From: Streptococcus sanguinis
GTDB taxonomy: Bacteria > Bacillota > Bacilli > Lactobacillales > Streptococcaceae
Direction of reading: 5' to 3'
Assembly: GCF_019929225.1 (NCBI RefSeq)
Contig: NZ_JAHZPA010000006.1
Location: forward strand, 111,780 to 175,779
DNA: 64,000 bases
Both the position numbers and the translations under genes were made by a program. Shown here one piece after another: positions 16,569 through 24,948 of the stretch. The notes beneath the pieces are model-generated. The model saw only the letters and a program-made list of their open reading frames with translations. It ran no database searches and was not told the origin of the DNA. The first letter of the stretch is position 1, and each line of letters begins with the position of its first letter.

Positions 16569-17011
16569 TATACTTCTCCTCTCTCGTTATTAGAATAGAT
16601 AACTAATATTTTGGATGAAGTTTTTCCCCTATGACTTTGAAGCATCTTCCATTGCTGATCAATTTCTTCATCTGTCTTTCCTTTCATTAGTCCATCATGA
16701 TTTTCTTTACTATACAATTTATGATTTATTCCATAAATTATTTTTTCTCCATTATTAAATCGTATTTTTACATCACAAGACCAAGAACCTGGTTTATCAG
16801 TATAGTAGGGTTCTGTTATCTCAATTTCCTCAATCCCTTCATAAGAATTCTTCAAAGCCTTTACTAGACTGACTTCATACTCTCTGTTGCGACGCTCTTC
16901 TTCGGACTTTTTGTTCAAGGTAAACATATAAATACCTCCTACAGTAATGATAGTCAACAATACAATAACAATGAGCCATTTGAATCTGCTCATATATCTA
17001 GATTTTGCCAT
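16568..17011 (-). CDS. membrane-anchored candidate immunity protein for the lipase
   Basis: This 147-residue protein has an N-terminal helix (about 11-31) after a basic stretch, KSRYMSRFK, so the C-terminal ~110 residues should lie outside the membrane. The outer domain contains EITEPYYTDKPGSWSCDVKIRFNNG, which resembles the small DUF1310/DUF4467-type domains seen in Gram-positive immunity-like lipoproteins. A longer frame runs to 17146, but the ATG at 17011 has AAGGAG 9 nt upstream and a promoter just before it. It is stop-start coupled (TAATG) to the lipase gene. An outward immunity domain fits a lipase that attacks membrane lipid from outside; this role is inferred. Confidence 0.72.
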   Translation of the reverse strand: MAKSRYMSRFKWLIVIVLLTIITVGGIYMFTLNKKSEEERRNREYEVSLVKALKNSYEGIEEIEITEPYYTDKPGSWSCDVKIRFNNGEKIIYGINHKLYSKENHDGLMKGKTDEEIDQQWKMLQSHRGKTSSKILVIYSNNERGEV

Positions 17012-17033
17012 AAGCTTTTTCTCCTTTATCGCT

Positions 17034-17065
17034 ATTATACTATAATTTCTAAAGCAAAGTATAAT
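17034..17065 (-). promoter_or_regulatory. promoter of the lipase module
   Basis: TATAAT at 17034-17039 (minus strand) lies about 25 nt before the immunity gene and just past ruvB. The -35 is not clear. A local promoter means the module need not depend on ruvB transcription. Confidence 0.5.
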
Positions 17066-17142
17066 AGAATAATGTTCTTTAGAGCAAATAATAATTCTAC
17101 AATATATTGTTCTGATGTATGAAAAAAGAAACAACGTCTCCG

Positions 17143-18141
17143 TCATTCCTTCATATACTCATATCCTAAATGCTCATAGGCTTTGCGGGTAGCCACGCGC
17201 CCAGTCCGTGTCCGCATGACAAAGCCTTTCTGAATTAGGTAAGGCTCATACATGTCCTCCACTGTTTCACGCTCCTCAGCAATATTGACCGAGAGGGTTC
17301 CCAGCCCTACCGGACCGCCACCATAGACCTCAATCATAGTCTTCAAAATCTTCTGATCCACATAGTCCAGCCCTTCCTGGTCCACATCCAGCATGGAGAG
17401 AGCCTGATCGGTTATCTTATCATCAATCAGGCCATTGCCCATAATCTGCGCGTAATCCCGCACCCGCTTGAGCAAACGATTGGCAATCCGCGGAGTGCCT
17501 CGACTACGCAGAGCCAGCTCCTTCGCAGCCTCGTGGGTAATATCCATCTCAAAAATCTCTGCAGTCCGCTCGACAATTTCCGTCAAGTCGCCAGTTTCAT
17601 AATACTCCATATGACCAGTAATTCCAAAGCGAGCCCGCAGAGGATTGGACAGCATGCCTGCCCGAGTGGTCGCCCCAATCAGAGTGAAAGGCGGCAAATC
17701 CAGATGGACGCTGCGACTGGTCTCACCTGAGCCAATCATAATGTCGATGTAAAAGTCTTCCATAGCGCTGTACAGCACTTCCTCTACTGCCATTGGCAAG
17801 CGGTGAATCTCATCTATAAAGAGGACATCACCCGGTTCAAGGTCATTTAAGATCGCAACCAAATCACCGGACTTTTCAATCACCGGACCAGAAGTCTGCT
17901 TGAGATTTACGCCTAGTTCATTGGCAATGACAAAGGCCATGGTCGTCTTCCCCAGACCTGGAGGGCCAAAAAGCAGGGTGTGGTCCAGCGCCTCATCCCT
18001 TAGCTTAGCCGCTTCAATAAAAATCTTCAGCTGGTTCTTGACCTTGTCCTGACCGATATACTCCTGTAAATACTGGGGACGCAAGGTGCGCTCCACTAAT
18101 TCCTCATCGCCCATTAATTCATTATCTAAAATTCTACTCAT
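17143..18141 (-). CDS. ruvB: Holliday junction branch migration helicase RuvB
   Basis: RuvB (332 aa) is the AAA+ motor of the RuvAB branch-migration complex. Walker A GPPGLGKT is at 59-66, Walker [10 protein letters not shown] near 105-113, sensor segment GATTRAG near 155, and a C-terminal winged-helix DNA-binding domain ends [11 protein letters not shown]. Length and motifs match the family. The ATG at 18141 follows an intergenic stretch carrying two csRNA genes on the same strand. The usual downstream neighbour in this block, LMW-PTP, has been separated by the lipase module. Confidence 0.98.
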   Translation of the reverse strand: MSRILDNELMGDEELVERTLRPQYLQEYIGQDKVKNQLKIFIEAAKLRDEALDHTLLFGPPGLGKTTMAFVIANELGVNLKQTSGPVIEKSGDLVAILNDLEPGDVLFIDEIHRLPMAVEEVLYSAMEDFYIDIMIGSGETSRSVHLDLPPFTLIGATTRAGMLSNPLRARFGITGHMEYYETGDLTEIVERTAEIFEMDITHEAAKELALRSRGTPRIANRLLKRVRDYAQIMGNGLIDDKITDQALSMLDVDQEGLDYVDQKILKTMIEVYGGGPVGLGTLSVNIAEERETVEDMYEPYLIQKGFVMRTRTGRVATRKAYEHLGYEYMKE

Positions 18142-18199
18142 AGAACTATTATAGCAGAAAATAAAGCCGAGGAAGCAAATCTAATTCGCGTCTGAACAC

Positions 18200-18294
18200 A
18201 AAAAAAGACCACCGGATTGGGTGGCCTTTATGGGAGATTATTATGAAAAAGTTTAGGATTTCTATCAAATAAAGTTAGGAGGTCTTCATTTGAT
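18200..18294 (-). ncRNA. cia-dependent small RNA (csRNA), copy 1
   Basis: A ~95-nt RNA is predicted from the CiaR promoter at 18301-18333. It begins with a hairpin of ATCAAAT/ATTTGAT whose loop exposes ACCTCCTAAC. A single-stranded stretch with TTTTTCATAATAATCTCCC follows (complementary to AUG and Shine-Dalgarno regions). It ends with a GC-rich hairpin (CCACC...GGTGG) and seven Ts. The architecture is that of csRNAs. It shares a ~60-bp 3' half with copy 2, indicating tandem duplication. Confidence 0.88.
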
Positions 18295-18300
18295 ACTCAT

Positions 18301-18333
18301 AGTATACTGCCCCTAACTTAAAGAAACCTTAAC
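18301..18333 (-). promoter_or_regulatory. CiaR-regulated promoter of csRNA copy 1
   Basis: Minus strand: GTTAAG (18328-18333), 5 nt, TTTAAG (18317-18322), 10 nt, TATACT (18301-18306). One mismatch to the CiaR direct repeat. Confidence 0.82.
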
Positions 18334-18411
18334 TTTGTATAACGTATCCTTTAAAATTTAACATTTGAGTTACAATCCGATAAACATCCTGTCTTATTCT
18401 AAAATTTGAGC

Positions 18412-18503
18412 AAAAAAAGACCACCGGATTGGGTGGCCTTTATGGGAGATTATTATGAAAAAGTTTAGGATTATCAAACAAAGTTAGGGGGCTTCATTTG
18501 ATA
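18412..18503 (-). ncRNA. cia-dependent small RNA (csRNA), copy 2
   Basis: A ~92-nt RNA with the same plan as copy 1: 5' hairpin ATCAAAT/GTTTGAT with loop CCCCCTAAC (here CCCCCT replaces CCTCCT), the shared linker with AATCTCCC, and the identical CCACC/GGTGG terminator ending in seven Ts at 18412. The changed loop may shift its target set. It lies about 120 bp upstream of copy 1 in the direction of transcription. Confidence 0.88.
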
Positions 18504-18509
18504 AGAATA

Positions 18510-18542
18510 AGTATAGCAGCCTTAGCTTAAGAAAAACTTAAA
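18510..18542 (-). promoter_or_regulatory. CiaR-regulated promoter of csRNA copy 2
   Basis: Minus strand: TTTAAG (18537-18542), 5 nt, CTTAAG (18526-18531), 10 nt, TATACT (18510-18515). Confidence 0.82.
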
Positions 18543-18647
18543 GTAAAATTCAGTTAGCAAAAAAGATTTTGCTTTTGATAGTGGAGCCTTTTTCCTTGCT
18601 TAAGATTAGCTACTTATGAAAACATAGTCTCTGAAAACTGGACCAAG

Positions 18648-18680
18648 AAAAACGGCAGAAGGAGGTACTGCCGTTTTTTG
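18648..18680 (-). terminator. terminator of the bgaC-galM operon
   Basis: On the minus strand AAAACGGCAG pairs with CTGCCGTTTT around a 9-nt loop and ends in Ts, about 20 bp past galM. Confidence 0.85.
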
Positions 18681-18701
18681 TGCTCTTTCGCGATTGTTTC
18701 T

Positions 18702-19748
18702 TTATAAAGTTGCTGGTACATCAGCAAAATACACCGTCCTGCTGGTAAAAATCTGACCGGCCTTGAGAATGACATCTGACTGCTGGCTGCTGTGAATGGC
18801 ATCCGGCAGGGCCTGGGCTTCCAGAGCCAAGCCATTATGCTGAATCATAGGCTGGCCGTCAAACTGAACCGAATCATCCACACAATTCGCTGAATAAATC
18901 ACTAAGCAGGGCGCCTGAGTCTCAATAGTCAGGCGGCGGCCCGATGCTGGATAATAGAGCGTCCCTGCCTGATCTCGGCTTGGGTTTAGAGCAAAAGGAT
19001 GATCCAAGCCAGATACTAGCCGAATTTGCTCATCGGTCGCAGCGAAAATTTCTTTAAGGGAAGCGCCCTTGGTCAGCTTCTTGACAAAGTCACGCTCTGC
19101 ATCAGCCTTTTTTTCAGGAAGACCGTCAGCTGCGATAGGATAGACACCACCAGTATTGAGCTGCAGGATATGGTCATCAATGGGCTGATTGAAACGACCT
19201 GACAGGTTGAAATAGCTGTGGTTGGTCGGATTGACCAAGGTATCTTGATCTGTCTGAACTTGATAGGAGATTTCCAGCTTGCCCTTCTCTGTCAGGGTAT
19301 AGGAAATCCAGATTTTCAGATTGCCCGGGAAGCCGCCAGTTCCGTCAGTCCGCTCTGTATAAAAGGTAAGTCCGTCATTACTGACTTCCTCTACTTCAAA
19401 AACGCTACTGTCCCAGCCGCTGGATCCACTATGGTTGCAGTTTAAGCCATTATTGGCCTCTAGCTGAAAGGTCTGACCATTCAGATCAAATGTTGCACCA
19501 GCAATACGTCCAGCAACTGGACCAATGCTGGCTCCGTGCTTAGGGCTGTTCCCAATATAGTCCTCAAACTGATCAAAGCCAACGACGATATTGTCAAAGT
19601 GATTATTTTTATCAGGAGTGACATACTGGATGACGGTCGCTCCGTAGTTCATGACTGTCAGTCGATAACCTCGATCGTTTTCAAAAGTATAAGCCAGAAT
19701 CTCCTGACCGCCCAGCTTGCCAAAAATGGATTCTCGGTAAGATTTCAT
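18702..19748 (-). CDS. galM: aldose 1-epimerase (mutarotase)
   Basis: GalM (348 aa) interconverts alpha and beta anomers of galactose and glucose. The family features are NCNHSGSSGWDS near residue 105 (active-site His), NPTNHSYFNLSG near 178, and a Glu in the C-terminal HNGLALEAQALPDAIH segment. It is the last gene of the bgaC-PTS-agaS-lacD operon, where it would handle anomers released from galactosides. It follows lacD after 24 bp and is closed by the terminator at 18648-18680. Confidence 0.95.
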   Translation of the reverse strand: MKSYRESIFGKLGGQEILAYTFENDRGYRLTVMNYGATVIQYVTPDKNNHFDNIVVGFDQFEDYIGNSPKHGASIGPVAGRIAGATFDLNGQTFQLEANNGLNCNHSGSSGWDSSVFEVEEVSNDGLTFYTERTDGTGGFPGNLKIWISYTLTEKGKLEISYQVQTDQDTLVNPTNHSYFNLSGRFNQPIDDHILQLNTGGVYPIAADGLPEKKADAERDFVKKLTKGASLKEIFAATDEQIRLVSGLDHPFALNPSRDQAGTLYYPASGRRLTIETQAPCLVIYSANCVDDSVQFDGQPMIQHNGLALEAQALPDAIHSSQQSDVILKAGQIFTSRTVYFADVPATL

Positions 19749-19772
19749 ACAAAACCTCTTTTATCTATCCTG

Positions 19773-20810
19773 CTAAAAATCACGAACTTGCCAAGTCCTG
19801 TCTTCAAAAGGCAGGTCAAGCTTGTCCACCCAAGACACCGCTGTTTGGCGCAAGACTTGATTAAGATCCTCGATATTCTGACGGCCTGTCTCGTCCAGCC
19901 ACGCTTGAGCTGCTGCAGCTCCCTCTTGGGCAAAGACTGAGACTGCATCCTTCCAGGTAGCCCGTCCACACAGAACGCCGTTAAACTGTGAGCCCGCTTC
20001 ATGGGCTAGCCGCAGCGTTTCTTGGAAAAGCTCGGCACTGACACCAGCGCTGAGGAAAATGAAAGGCAAGTGCGTCGCATCTGACTGTTCTTTAAAGAAA
20101 GCTCGGGCTTCCGTCACGCTGTAGACTGGCTGAACTCCTTCTTTTGTGAAGCCCTCGACAAAGTTCATATTGACCGGCACTTCAACCTTTAAGACATCTA
20201 CATGATAGCGGGAATCTGAAAAGAGTTTGACTGCCTCGTTGACCTTATGCGGCTTAAGCTTGGCATAGTTAGCGTCCAAGACACTGTCACTCTTAGCGTC
20301 ATAGGTCAAAATCTCCAGAAAATAGGGAATATCCTCAGCTAAGCATTCACTGCCCACGCGCTCAACCCAGGCCTGCTTGATATCGTTGATTTCTGGCTTG
20401 TCGTCCACATCATAGTAAATCAAGACCTTAACGGCATCTGCGCCCATGTCTCGGATGCGACTAGCTGACCAGTTAGGCAGCAAGTCCGGCAGGCGGCCCT
20501 CGGCTGTCGCATCATAGCCGGTCTTCTCGTAGGCCACTATTAGCCCACAGGACGCAGCTCGCAGCTCGGCTGCTGGCAGACCGAACTCTGGATCCAGCAG
20601 GATGGAGCTGGCATAGGGCGTCAGCTGACTAGAGATTAATTCTTTAAACTGAACCAGAGCTTGGTCACCAGATGGCGCATCTTCTCCGCTGGCCAGCATT
20701 TTCTTGAGCGAGCCACGCTGGTCAATGGCCAAAGCCCCGATAATCCCCTGCTCGTTTGATAGTTTTTTCAAATGGCTCACTTTTTTGTGACTGATTTGTA
20801 ATTTCTCCAT
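19773..20810 (-). CDS. lacD: tagatose 1,6-diphosphate aldolase
   Basis: This is a LacD-type class I aldolase of 345 aa, splitting tagatose-1,6-bisphosphate into dihydroxyacetone phosphate and glyceraldehyde-3-phosphate. Family segments include GALAIDQRGSLKKM near the N-terminus, ASSILLDPEFGLPA, ADAVKVLIYYDVDD near 130 and VLKVEVPVNMNFVEG near 205 (Schiff-base lysine region). It lies between agaS and galM. No tagatose-6-phosphate kinase (LacC) is in the operon, so that step must come from elsewhere. Confidence 0.93.
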   Translation of the reverse strand: MEKLQISHKKVSHLKKLSNEQGIIGALAIDQRGSLKKMLASGEDAPSGDQALVQFKELISSQLTPYASSILLDPEFGLPAAELRAASCGLIVAYEKTGYDATAEGRLPDLLPNWSASRIRDMGADAVKVLIYYDVDDKPEINDIKQAWVERVGSECLAEDIPYFLEILTYDAKSDSVLDANYAKLKPHKVNEAVKLFSDSRYHVDVLKVEVPVNMNFVEGFTKEGVQPVYSVTEARAFFKEQSDATHLPFIFLSAGVSAELFQETLRLAHEAGSQFNGVLCGRATWKDAVSVFAQEGAAAAQAWLDETGRQNIEDLNQVLRQTAVSWVDKLDLPFEDRTWQVRDF

Positions 20811-20824
20811 AACTTTTCCTTTTC

Positions 20825-21991
20825 TTACTGCCCAAAAGGGTGAATGATAACTCCCTGTACTACACGATTGACCGTGCCTGTCGGAGACGGTGTATCTGGA
20901 CGGTTTTTGACCTTGAGCGAGGACAAGAGGGCAAAGAGCTGAGCGTAAACAATGTAAGGGAAGATGCGATAGCTATCTCCCAGAGGCTCTTGGGTACTTA
21001 GCACTACTTGCTCGACTCCTTCCAACTGCTCCTCCCGGTCAGTCAGCATCACCAGCCTGCGGACAATCCCGTCACCAGCCACTTCCCGCACCAAATCCAA
21101 ATCATAAGCCTTGGTATAGGCATCTGCCGAACCAAAGACCAGAACGACGGTGTCTTGGTTAATCAGCGACTTAGGTCCATGCCGGAAACCGACTGGGCTT
21201 TCGTACATGGTCGCAATTTGGCCGGCTGTCAACTCTAAAATCTTAAGCTGGGCTTCATGTGCCAAACCAAAGAAAGGCCCTACCCCCAGATAAATGACCC
21301 GACTGAAATTCAAATCAACCAGCTGCTGCACATCTGCAACACGTCCCAAAACATCCTGACTGAGCTGAAGCAGAGCCGCAACCTTGGCTTCCTTCTGGGC
21401 TAATTCAGCCCGGTCAAAGACTAAAAGGGCTGTCAGCATCATAGAGCTGAAGCTAGAAGTCATGGCAAAGCCAGCATCATTAGAAGCTTCTGGCTGCAGG
21501 AGCAAAAGATTCTTTTCATCACCTTGGGCCTGCTGGGCCAGCTTGCCTTGGGCAGCACAGGTAATGGTAATCTGGTACAAGTCATCTACCAGCTGCTTGG
21601 CCAAGTCCACAGTCGCTACACTTTCTGGGGAATTACCGCTGCGGGCAAAGGAAACCAGTACTGTCGGCACTTCTCTCTTCAGATGTACCAAGGGATTGGC
21701 CACGATATCTGTCGTCGCAATAGCGTTGAAATTCCATTTGCGCTCATCATAAATCTGCCTGAAATAAGGTGTCAAGGTATCTCCGACATAGGCTGATGAG
21801 CCAGCTCCGGCAAAAATGACCTTGATGTAGTCATGTTTGTCCTCGATTTCTTTCAGAAAAGCAGCGATAGCTGCGGCCTGAGCCTTGTAACTGTCAAAGG
21901 CTTCCTGCCAAACCTCAGGCTGCTGATAGATTTCTCGCGTTGTGATGTCAGCCCCCAGACGCTGCAATTCTTCCTGTGAATAATCTAACAT
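20825..21991 (-). CDS. agaS: AgaS-type sugar isomerase/deaminase (SIS domains)
   Basis: This SIS-domain enzyme (388 aa) is related to the isomerase half of GlmS. AgaS deaminates and isomerises galactosamine-6-phosphate, giving tagatose-6-phosphate. Visible motifs are GAGSSAYVGDT near 62, SFARSGNSPES near 112 and SPVGFRHGPKSL near 260. An ATG four codons further upstream (22003) has its AAGGA too close, so I prefer MLDYSQ at 21991, which is the usual N-terminus of the family. It precedes lacD by 15 bp. A ~310-bp gap separates it from the PTS genes. Confidence 0.9.
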   Translation of the reverse strand: MLDYSQEELQRLGADITTREIYQQPEVWQEAFDSYKAQAAAIAAFLKEIEDKHDYIKVIFAGAGSSAYVGDTLTPYFRQIYDERKWNFNAIATTDIVANPLVHLKREVPTVLVSFARSGNSPESVATVDLAKQLVDDLYQITITCAAQGKLAQQAQGDEKNLLLLQPEASNDAGFAMTSSFSSMMLTALLVFDRAELAQKEAKVAALLQLSQDVLGRVADVQQLVDLNFSRVIYLGVGPFFGLAHEAQLKILELTAGQIATMYESPVGFRHGPKSLINQDTVVLVFGSADAYTKAYDLDLVREVAGDGIVRRLVMLTDREEQLEGVEQVVLSTQEPLGDSYRIFPYIVYAQLFALLSSLKVKNRPDTPSPTGTVNRVVQGVIIHPFGQ

Positions 21992-22003
21992 TCTCTTTCT
22001 CAT

Positions 22004-22313
22004 TCCTTTCCATTATTTGAAAAAAGGGGGAGTGGGACAGAAATCCAGAAAATCCAAGATTTTCGGCTCGCTGTCCCACCCCCGCAACGATGGCCAGACT
22101 TGAAATATGCTTTTAACAAGCTTTTTCAAACTAGACAGCGACTGCATTTTGCAATGCTGAACCATCCATTTCCCTAAGCTAAGAGGCATCTCCCAAATTC
22201 CTCTTAGACCAATATGCTTGAATCATCCACCGTGGCCAATCCTTACCTATCAGCAGTCTCCCATCTGCTGACAGCGCAAGAACTTGACCCAACTAGAAGT
22301 GGTTGTTCAAGCT
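22004..22313. other. gap between agaS and the EIIA gene with a hairpin element
   Basis: No gene is seen. A hairpin element (GTGGGACAG at 22032-22040 with CTGTCCCAC at 22071-22079) is followed on the minus strand by TCCCCCTTTTTT, so it may act as a partial terminator inside the operon. The rest, with short inverted pieces, looks like unannotated intergenic repeat. Confidence 0.55.
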
Positions 22314-22718
22314 TTATTCATCTTCATCATCCATTAGGCCAGCTAGAACATCATTAACCTTAACAATATTCTCTGCTGCCTTGGATGGATAGCTGACTTC
22401 TGCTCCTGTCAAAGAAGCGTTAATAAACTCAATGACCATGGGCAGATTGACCCCCGCATAAAGCTCGATATCCTGTCCTTCCATAATGAAGCGGCTGACT
22501 ACATTACAAGGAGTGCCCCCCAAGAGATCCGCAAAAACCAAGTAATCCTCAAAATCTTTGACCGTCTCTAAGAATTTAGCTGCAAAATCTTCTGGGCCTT
22601 CCTCCGGAAGCAGGGCTACTGCATGGATGTCTTCCTGAGGCCCCATAATCATTTCCGTAGTTGTTTTCAGTTCTTCACAAAAGCGACCGTGGCTGACTAA
22701 AACTAATTTCTTGCTCAT
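22314..22718 (-). CDS. PTS mannose-family EIIA component
   Basis: This 134-residue EIIA domain protein accepts phosphate from HPr at His10 in LVLVSHGRF and passes it to EIIB. The segment VFADLLGGTPCN near 62-73 is family-typical. It is the last of four PTS genes transcribed as IIB-IIC-IID-IIA after bgaC. In pneumococcus the homologous PTS with BgaC takes up galactose-type sugars; the same specificity is likely here. Confidence 0.93.
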   Translation of the reverse strand: MSKKLVLVSHGRFCEELKTTTEMIMGPQEDIHAVALLPEEGPEDFAAKFLETVKDFEDYLVFADLLGGTPCNVVSRFIMEGQDIELYAGVNLPMVIEFINASLTGAEVSYPSKAAENIVKVNDVLAGLMDDEDE

Positions 22719-22729
22719 AAATTACTCCA

Positions 22730-23554
22730 TTACTCTGGTACTTGTCCTAGCAGGAAGTAGCCGATAGCAGAGAAGCTTACTGCCATGATAATGATAATGA
22801 AAATAGCCTTAGTAGAGTTCATTCCTTTCTTGCCCAAAAGCCAGAAGATAAAGCCTGTAAAGACTGCTGGAATCAAACGTGGGAAGATCAGATTCATCAT
22901 ATCTTGGAAATCAATCGCTTTTTTACCGATGTTCCATACCCAAGATACTTCAAAGTTGATCATAGTAGCAATCAAACCACCAACCATGAAGATCCCCAGT
23001 ACAGAAGCCGCTTCAACAAGAGCTGTCAAAGTGCTTTGCATGTTGGTGATGAGATTGACACCTTCTTTGTAGGCGAATTCTAACTGTTTCCAACGGAAAA
23101 TGTCATAAGCAACTGCTACAGCAATCCAAAGGAAAATTCCCCAAGGTTGGCCTGCGATAGCCATGGTAGCAGCGATAGATCCCATGATAGCTGGCACAAG
23201 AGAGCCAAAGATAGAGTCTCCAAGAGGAGCGAACGGTCCCATAAGACCTGTCTTGATACCATTGACCGCATCTTTTGATTTAACCCCATCTTTTTCTTCC
23301 ATAGCTAGGTCAAAACCTGCAATAATAGTATGGAAGAAAGGTGAAGTATTGAAGAATTGCGTATGCAATTTCATCATTTCTTTCAATTCAGGAGTGCCGT
23401 CTCCGTACATTTTGCGCAGCTGAGGCAGGAGCATGTAGAGATAGCCAGAACCTTGCATCCGCTCGTAGTTCCAGCCTAATTGGAAAGTGAACAAGCTGCG
23501 TTTATTGATTTGTTTAAAATCTTCTTTGGTTAATTTATAATTAGAGTTCGTCAT
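22730..23554 (-). CDS. PTS mannose-family EIID component
   Basis: This 274-residue membrane protein forms the transport channel with EIIC. It begins MTNSNYKLTKEDFKQINKRSLFTFQLGWNYERMQG-style, as EIID proteins do, and has the GPFAPLGDSIFGSLVPAI segment near 120-138. A longer frame to 23602 is available, but the ATG at 23554 has GAGG 9 nt upstream and overlaps the EIIC stop by 14 bp. Confidence 0.93.
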   Translation of the reverse strand: MTNSNYKLTKEDFKQINKRSLFTFQLGWNYERMQGSGYLYMLLPQLRKMYGDGTPELKEMMKLHTQFFNTSPFFHTIIAGFDLAMEEKDGVKSKDAVNGIKTGLMGPFAPLGDSIFGSLVPAIMGSIAATMAIAGQPWGIFLWIAVAVAYDIFRWKQLEFAYKEGVNLITNMQSTLTALVEAASVLGIFMVGGLIATMINFEVSWVWNIGKKAIDFQDMMNLIFPRLIPAVFTGFIFWLLGKKGMNSTKAIFIIIIMAVSFSAIGYFLLGQVPE

Positions 23555-24446
23555 CTTCAATTTCCTCACTTTCTGAGTTTGTGCTAGCAGCTGGAGCAGC
23601 AACTACTGTTCTTTGGCTATATTTGAAATGCTGTACGGCAAGGAAGATACCAAAGATAGCTACACCAATCATAGACAAGCCTTTGAAATTGTTGGCAAAT
23701 GTAATCGCAGCATCTTTTGGAAGAGTTCCAACAATGCTAGATACAGCCCCACCCAAAGTTTGAATGTTTGAGTAAAGCACAGTCAGCATAGCCGTCAAGC
23801 CAAAACCAAGAGCTAAGTAGTGAAGATTGCGTTTAACTGGAAGGTAACGAAGCAAGATAGCAAATCCAAGTCCTGGTAACATACGACCAGCCAGTGTCAA
23901 TCCTGCAGCCAGCCATTTCACACCAGCAACACCATCTACTATCGCTTGTACAAATGCTCCACCAAATGCCAGAGCCAGAAAGACTGGGAGGGCACGAGAC
24001 AGAGCCCAAGGAAGTGCACCTAAGAGATAGTTGCGTTCAATACCTTTATAGTCGAAGCGTTCAACTGCTGCATCCACACGGTGCGCAAAGTAAGTCGTTG
24101 TCATACGGCCCAAGATATCAAAGTAAGTTAGCAAAGTTGCTACCGGTACTGCGATTGTCGCAATAGCCAACTCTGGCTTAATGCCTTGTGCTACGGAGAA
24201 GGCTGTCGCCAAAACGGCACCTGATGTCGCATCAATACGAGAAGCCCCACCAAATGTCCCTACACCAAGAACGAACAATTGCAGGCTACCACCGATAAAC
24301 AAACCGGTCGTCAAATCACCCATAATCAAACCAGTAATGAATCCGGCAAATACAGGGGATCCTGCTGACGAAACGATGGTCAACTCATCACAGATTTGAT
24401 AAGCTGAGTACAAAGTGAGTAGTAAAATTTGCCACCATTGTATCAT
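23541..24446 (-). CDS. PTS mannose-family EIIC component
   Basis: This 301-residue polytopic membrane protein starts MIQWWQILLLTLYSAYQICDE and has GDLTTGLFIGGSLQLFVLGVGTFGGASRIDATSGA near 43-77, the conserved EIIC substrate region. The C-terminus is an acidic tail (SEESEEIEDDEL-like). It follows EIIB after 25 bp and overlaps EIID by 14 bp, so the membrane subunits are translated together. Confidence 0.93.
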   Translation of the reverse strand: MIQWWQILLLTLYSAYQICDELTIVSSAGSPVFAGFITGLIMGDLTTGLFIGGSLQLFVLGVGTFGGASRIDATSGAVLATAFSVAQGIKPELAIATIAVPVATLLTYFDILGRMTTTYFAHRVDAAVERFDYKGIERNYLLGALPWALSRALPVFLALAFGGAFVQAIVDGVAGVKWLAAGLTLAGRMLPGLGFAILLRYLPVKRNLHYLALGFGLTAMLTVLYSNIQTLGGAVSSIVGTLPKDAAITFANNFKGLSMIGVAIFGIFLAVQHFKYSQRTVVAAPAASTNSESEEIEDDEL

Positions 24447-24471
24447 AACAATGTCCTCCTAAAATTTTGTC

Positions 24472-24948
24472 TTATTTTAATAACTTCATGAAATCCTCAA
24501 CCGGATCGTTGGGAACCATTTGCGCTGTCAATTTGACTCCTTTTTCGTGCAGCTTGTGAAAGGCTTCAACATCTGCATCTACCACGTTGATAGAGCGGGT
24601 AATGGAGCGAGTTTCGTCTGACTGAGACATATTGCCGACGTTCAGCGTTTCCAGTGGAACACCAGCTTCGACCAACCGCAGGAAGCGGTCTGGCTTGCGA
24701 GCGACAATCAAGAGTCGCTGTGAATCATACTTGCCGGCCAAGATATTTTCTGCTGCCTTAGCAATCGGCAAGACACTGAGTTTCACACCAGCTGGCGTTG
24801 CGAGCTTGAGCCCGCTCTTTTCGATAGCATTTTCAGCCACCTCATCGTCAATCACCATAATGCGTGAAATGTTAAGCTTTGTAGTCCAAAGATTGGCTAC
24901 CTGTCCATGGATCAAACGTCCATCGATACGTGCACCTACTATTGTCAT
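24472..24948 (-). CDS. PTS mannose-family EIIB component
   Basis: This 158-residue EIIB has the phospho-acceptor His14 in ARIDGRLIHGQVAN and transfers phosphate to the incoming sugar. The gene overlaps the bgaC stop by 4 bp, so it is translationally coupled to the beta-galactosidase. Confidence 0.94.
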   Translation of the reverse strand: MTIVGARIDGRLIHGQVANLWTTKLNISRIMVIDDEVAENAIEKSGLKLATPAGVKLSVLPIAKAAENILAGKYDSQRLLIVARKPDRFLRLVEAGVPLETLNVGNMSQSDETRSITRSINVVDADVEAFHKLHEKGVKLTAQMVPNDPVEDFMKLLK

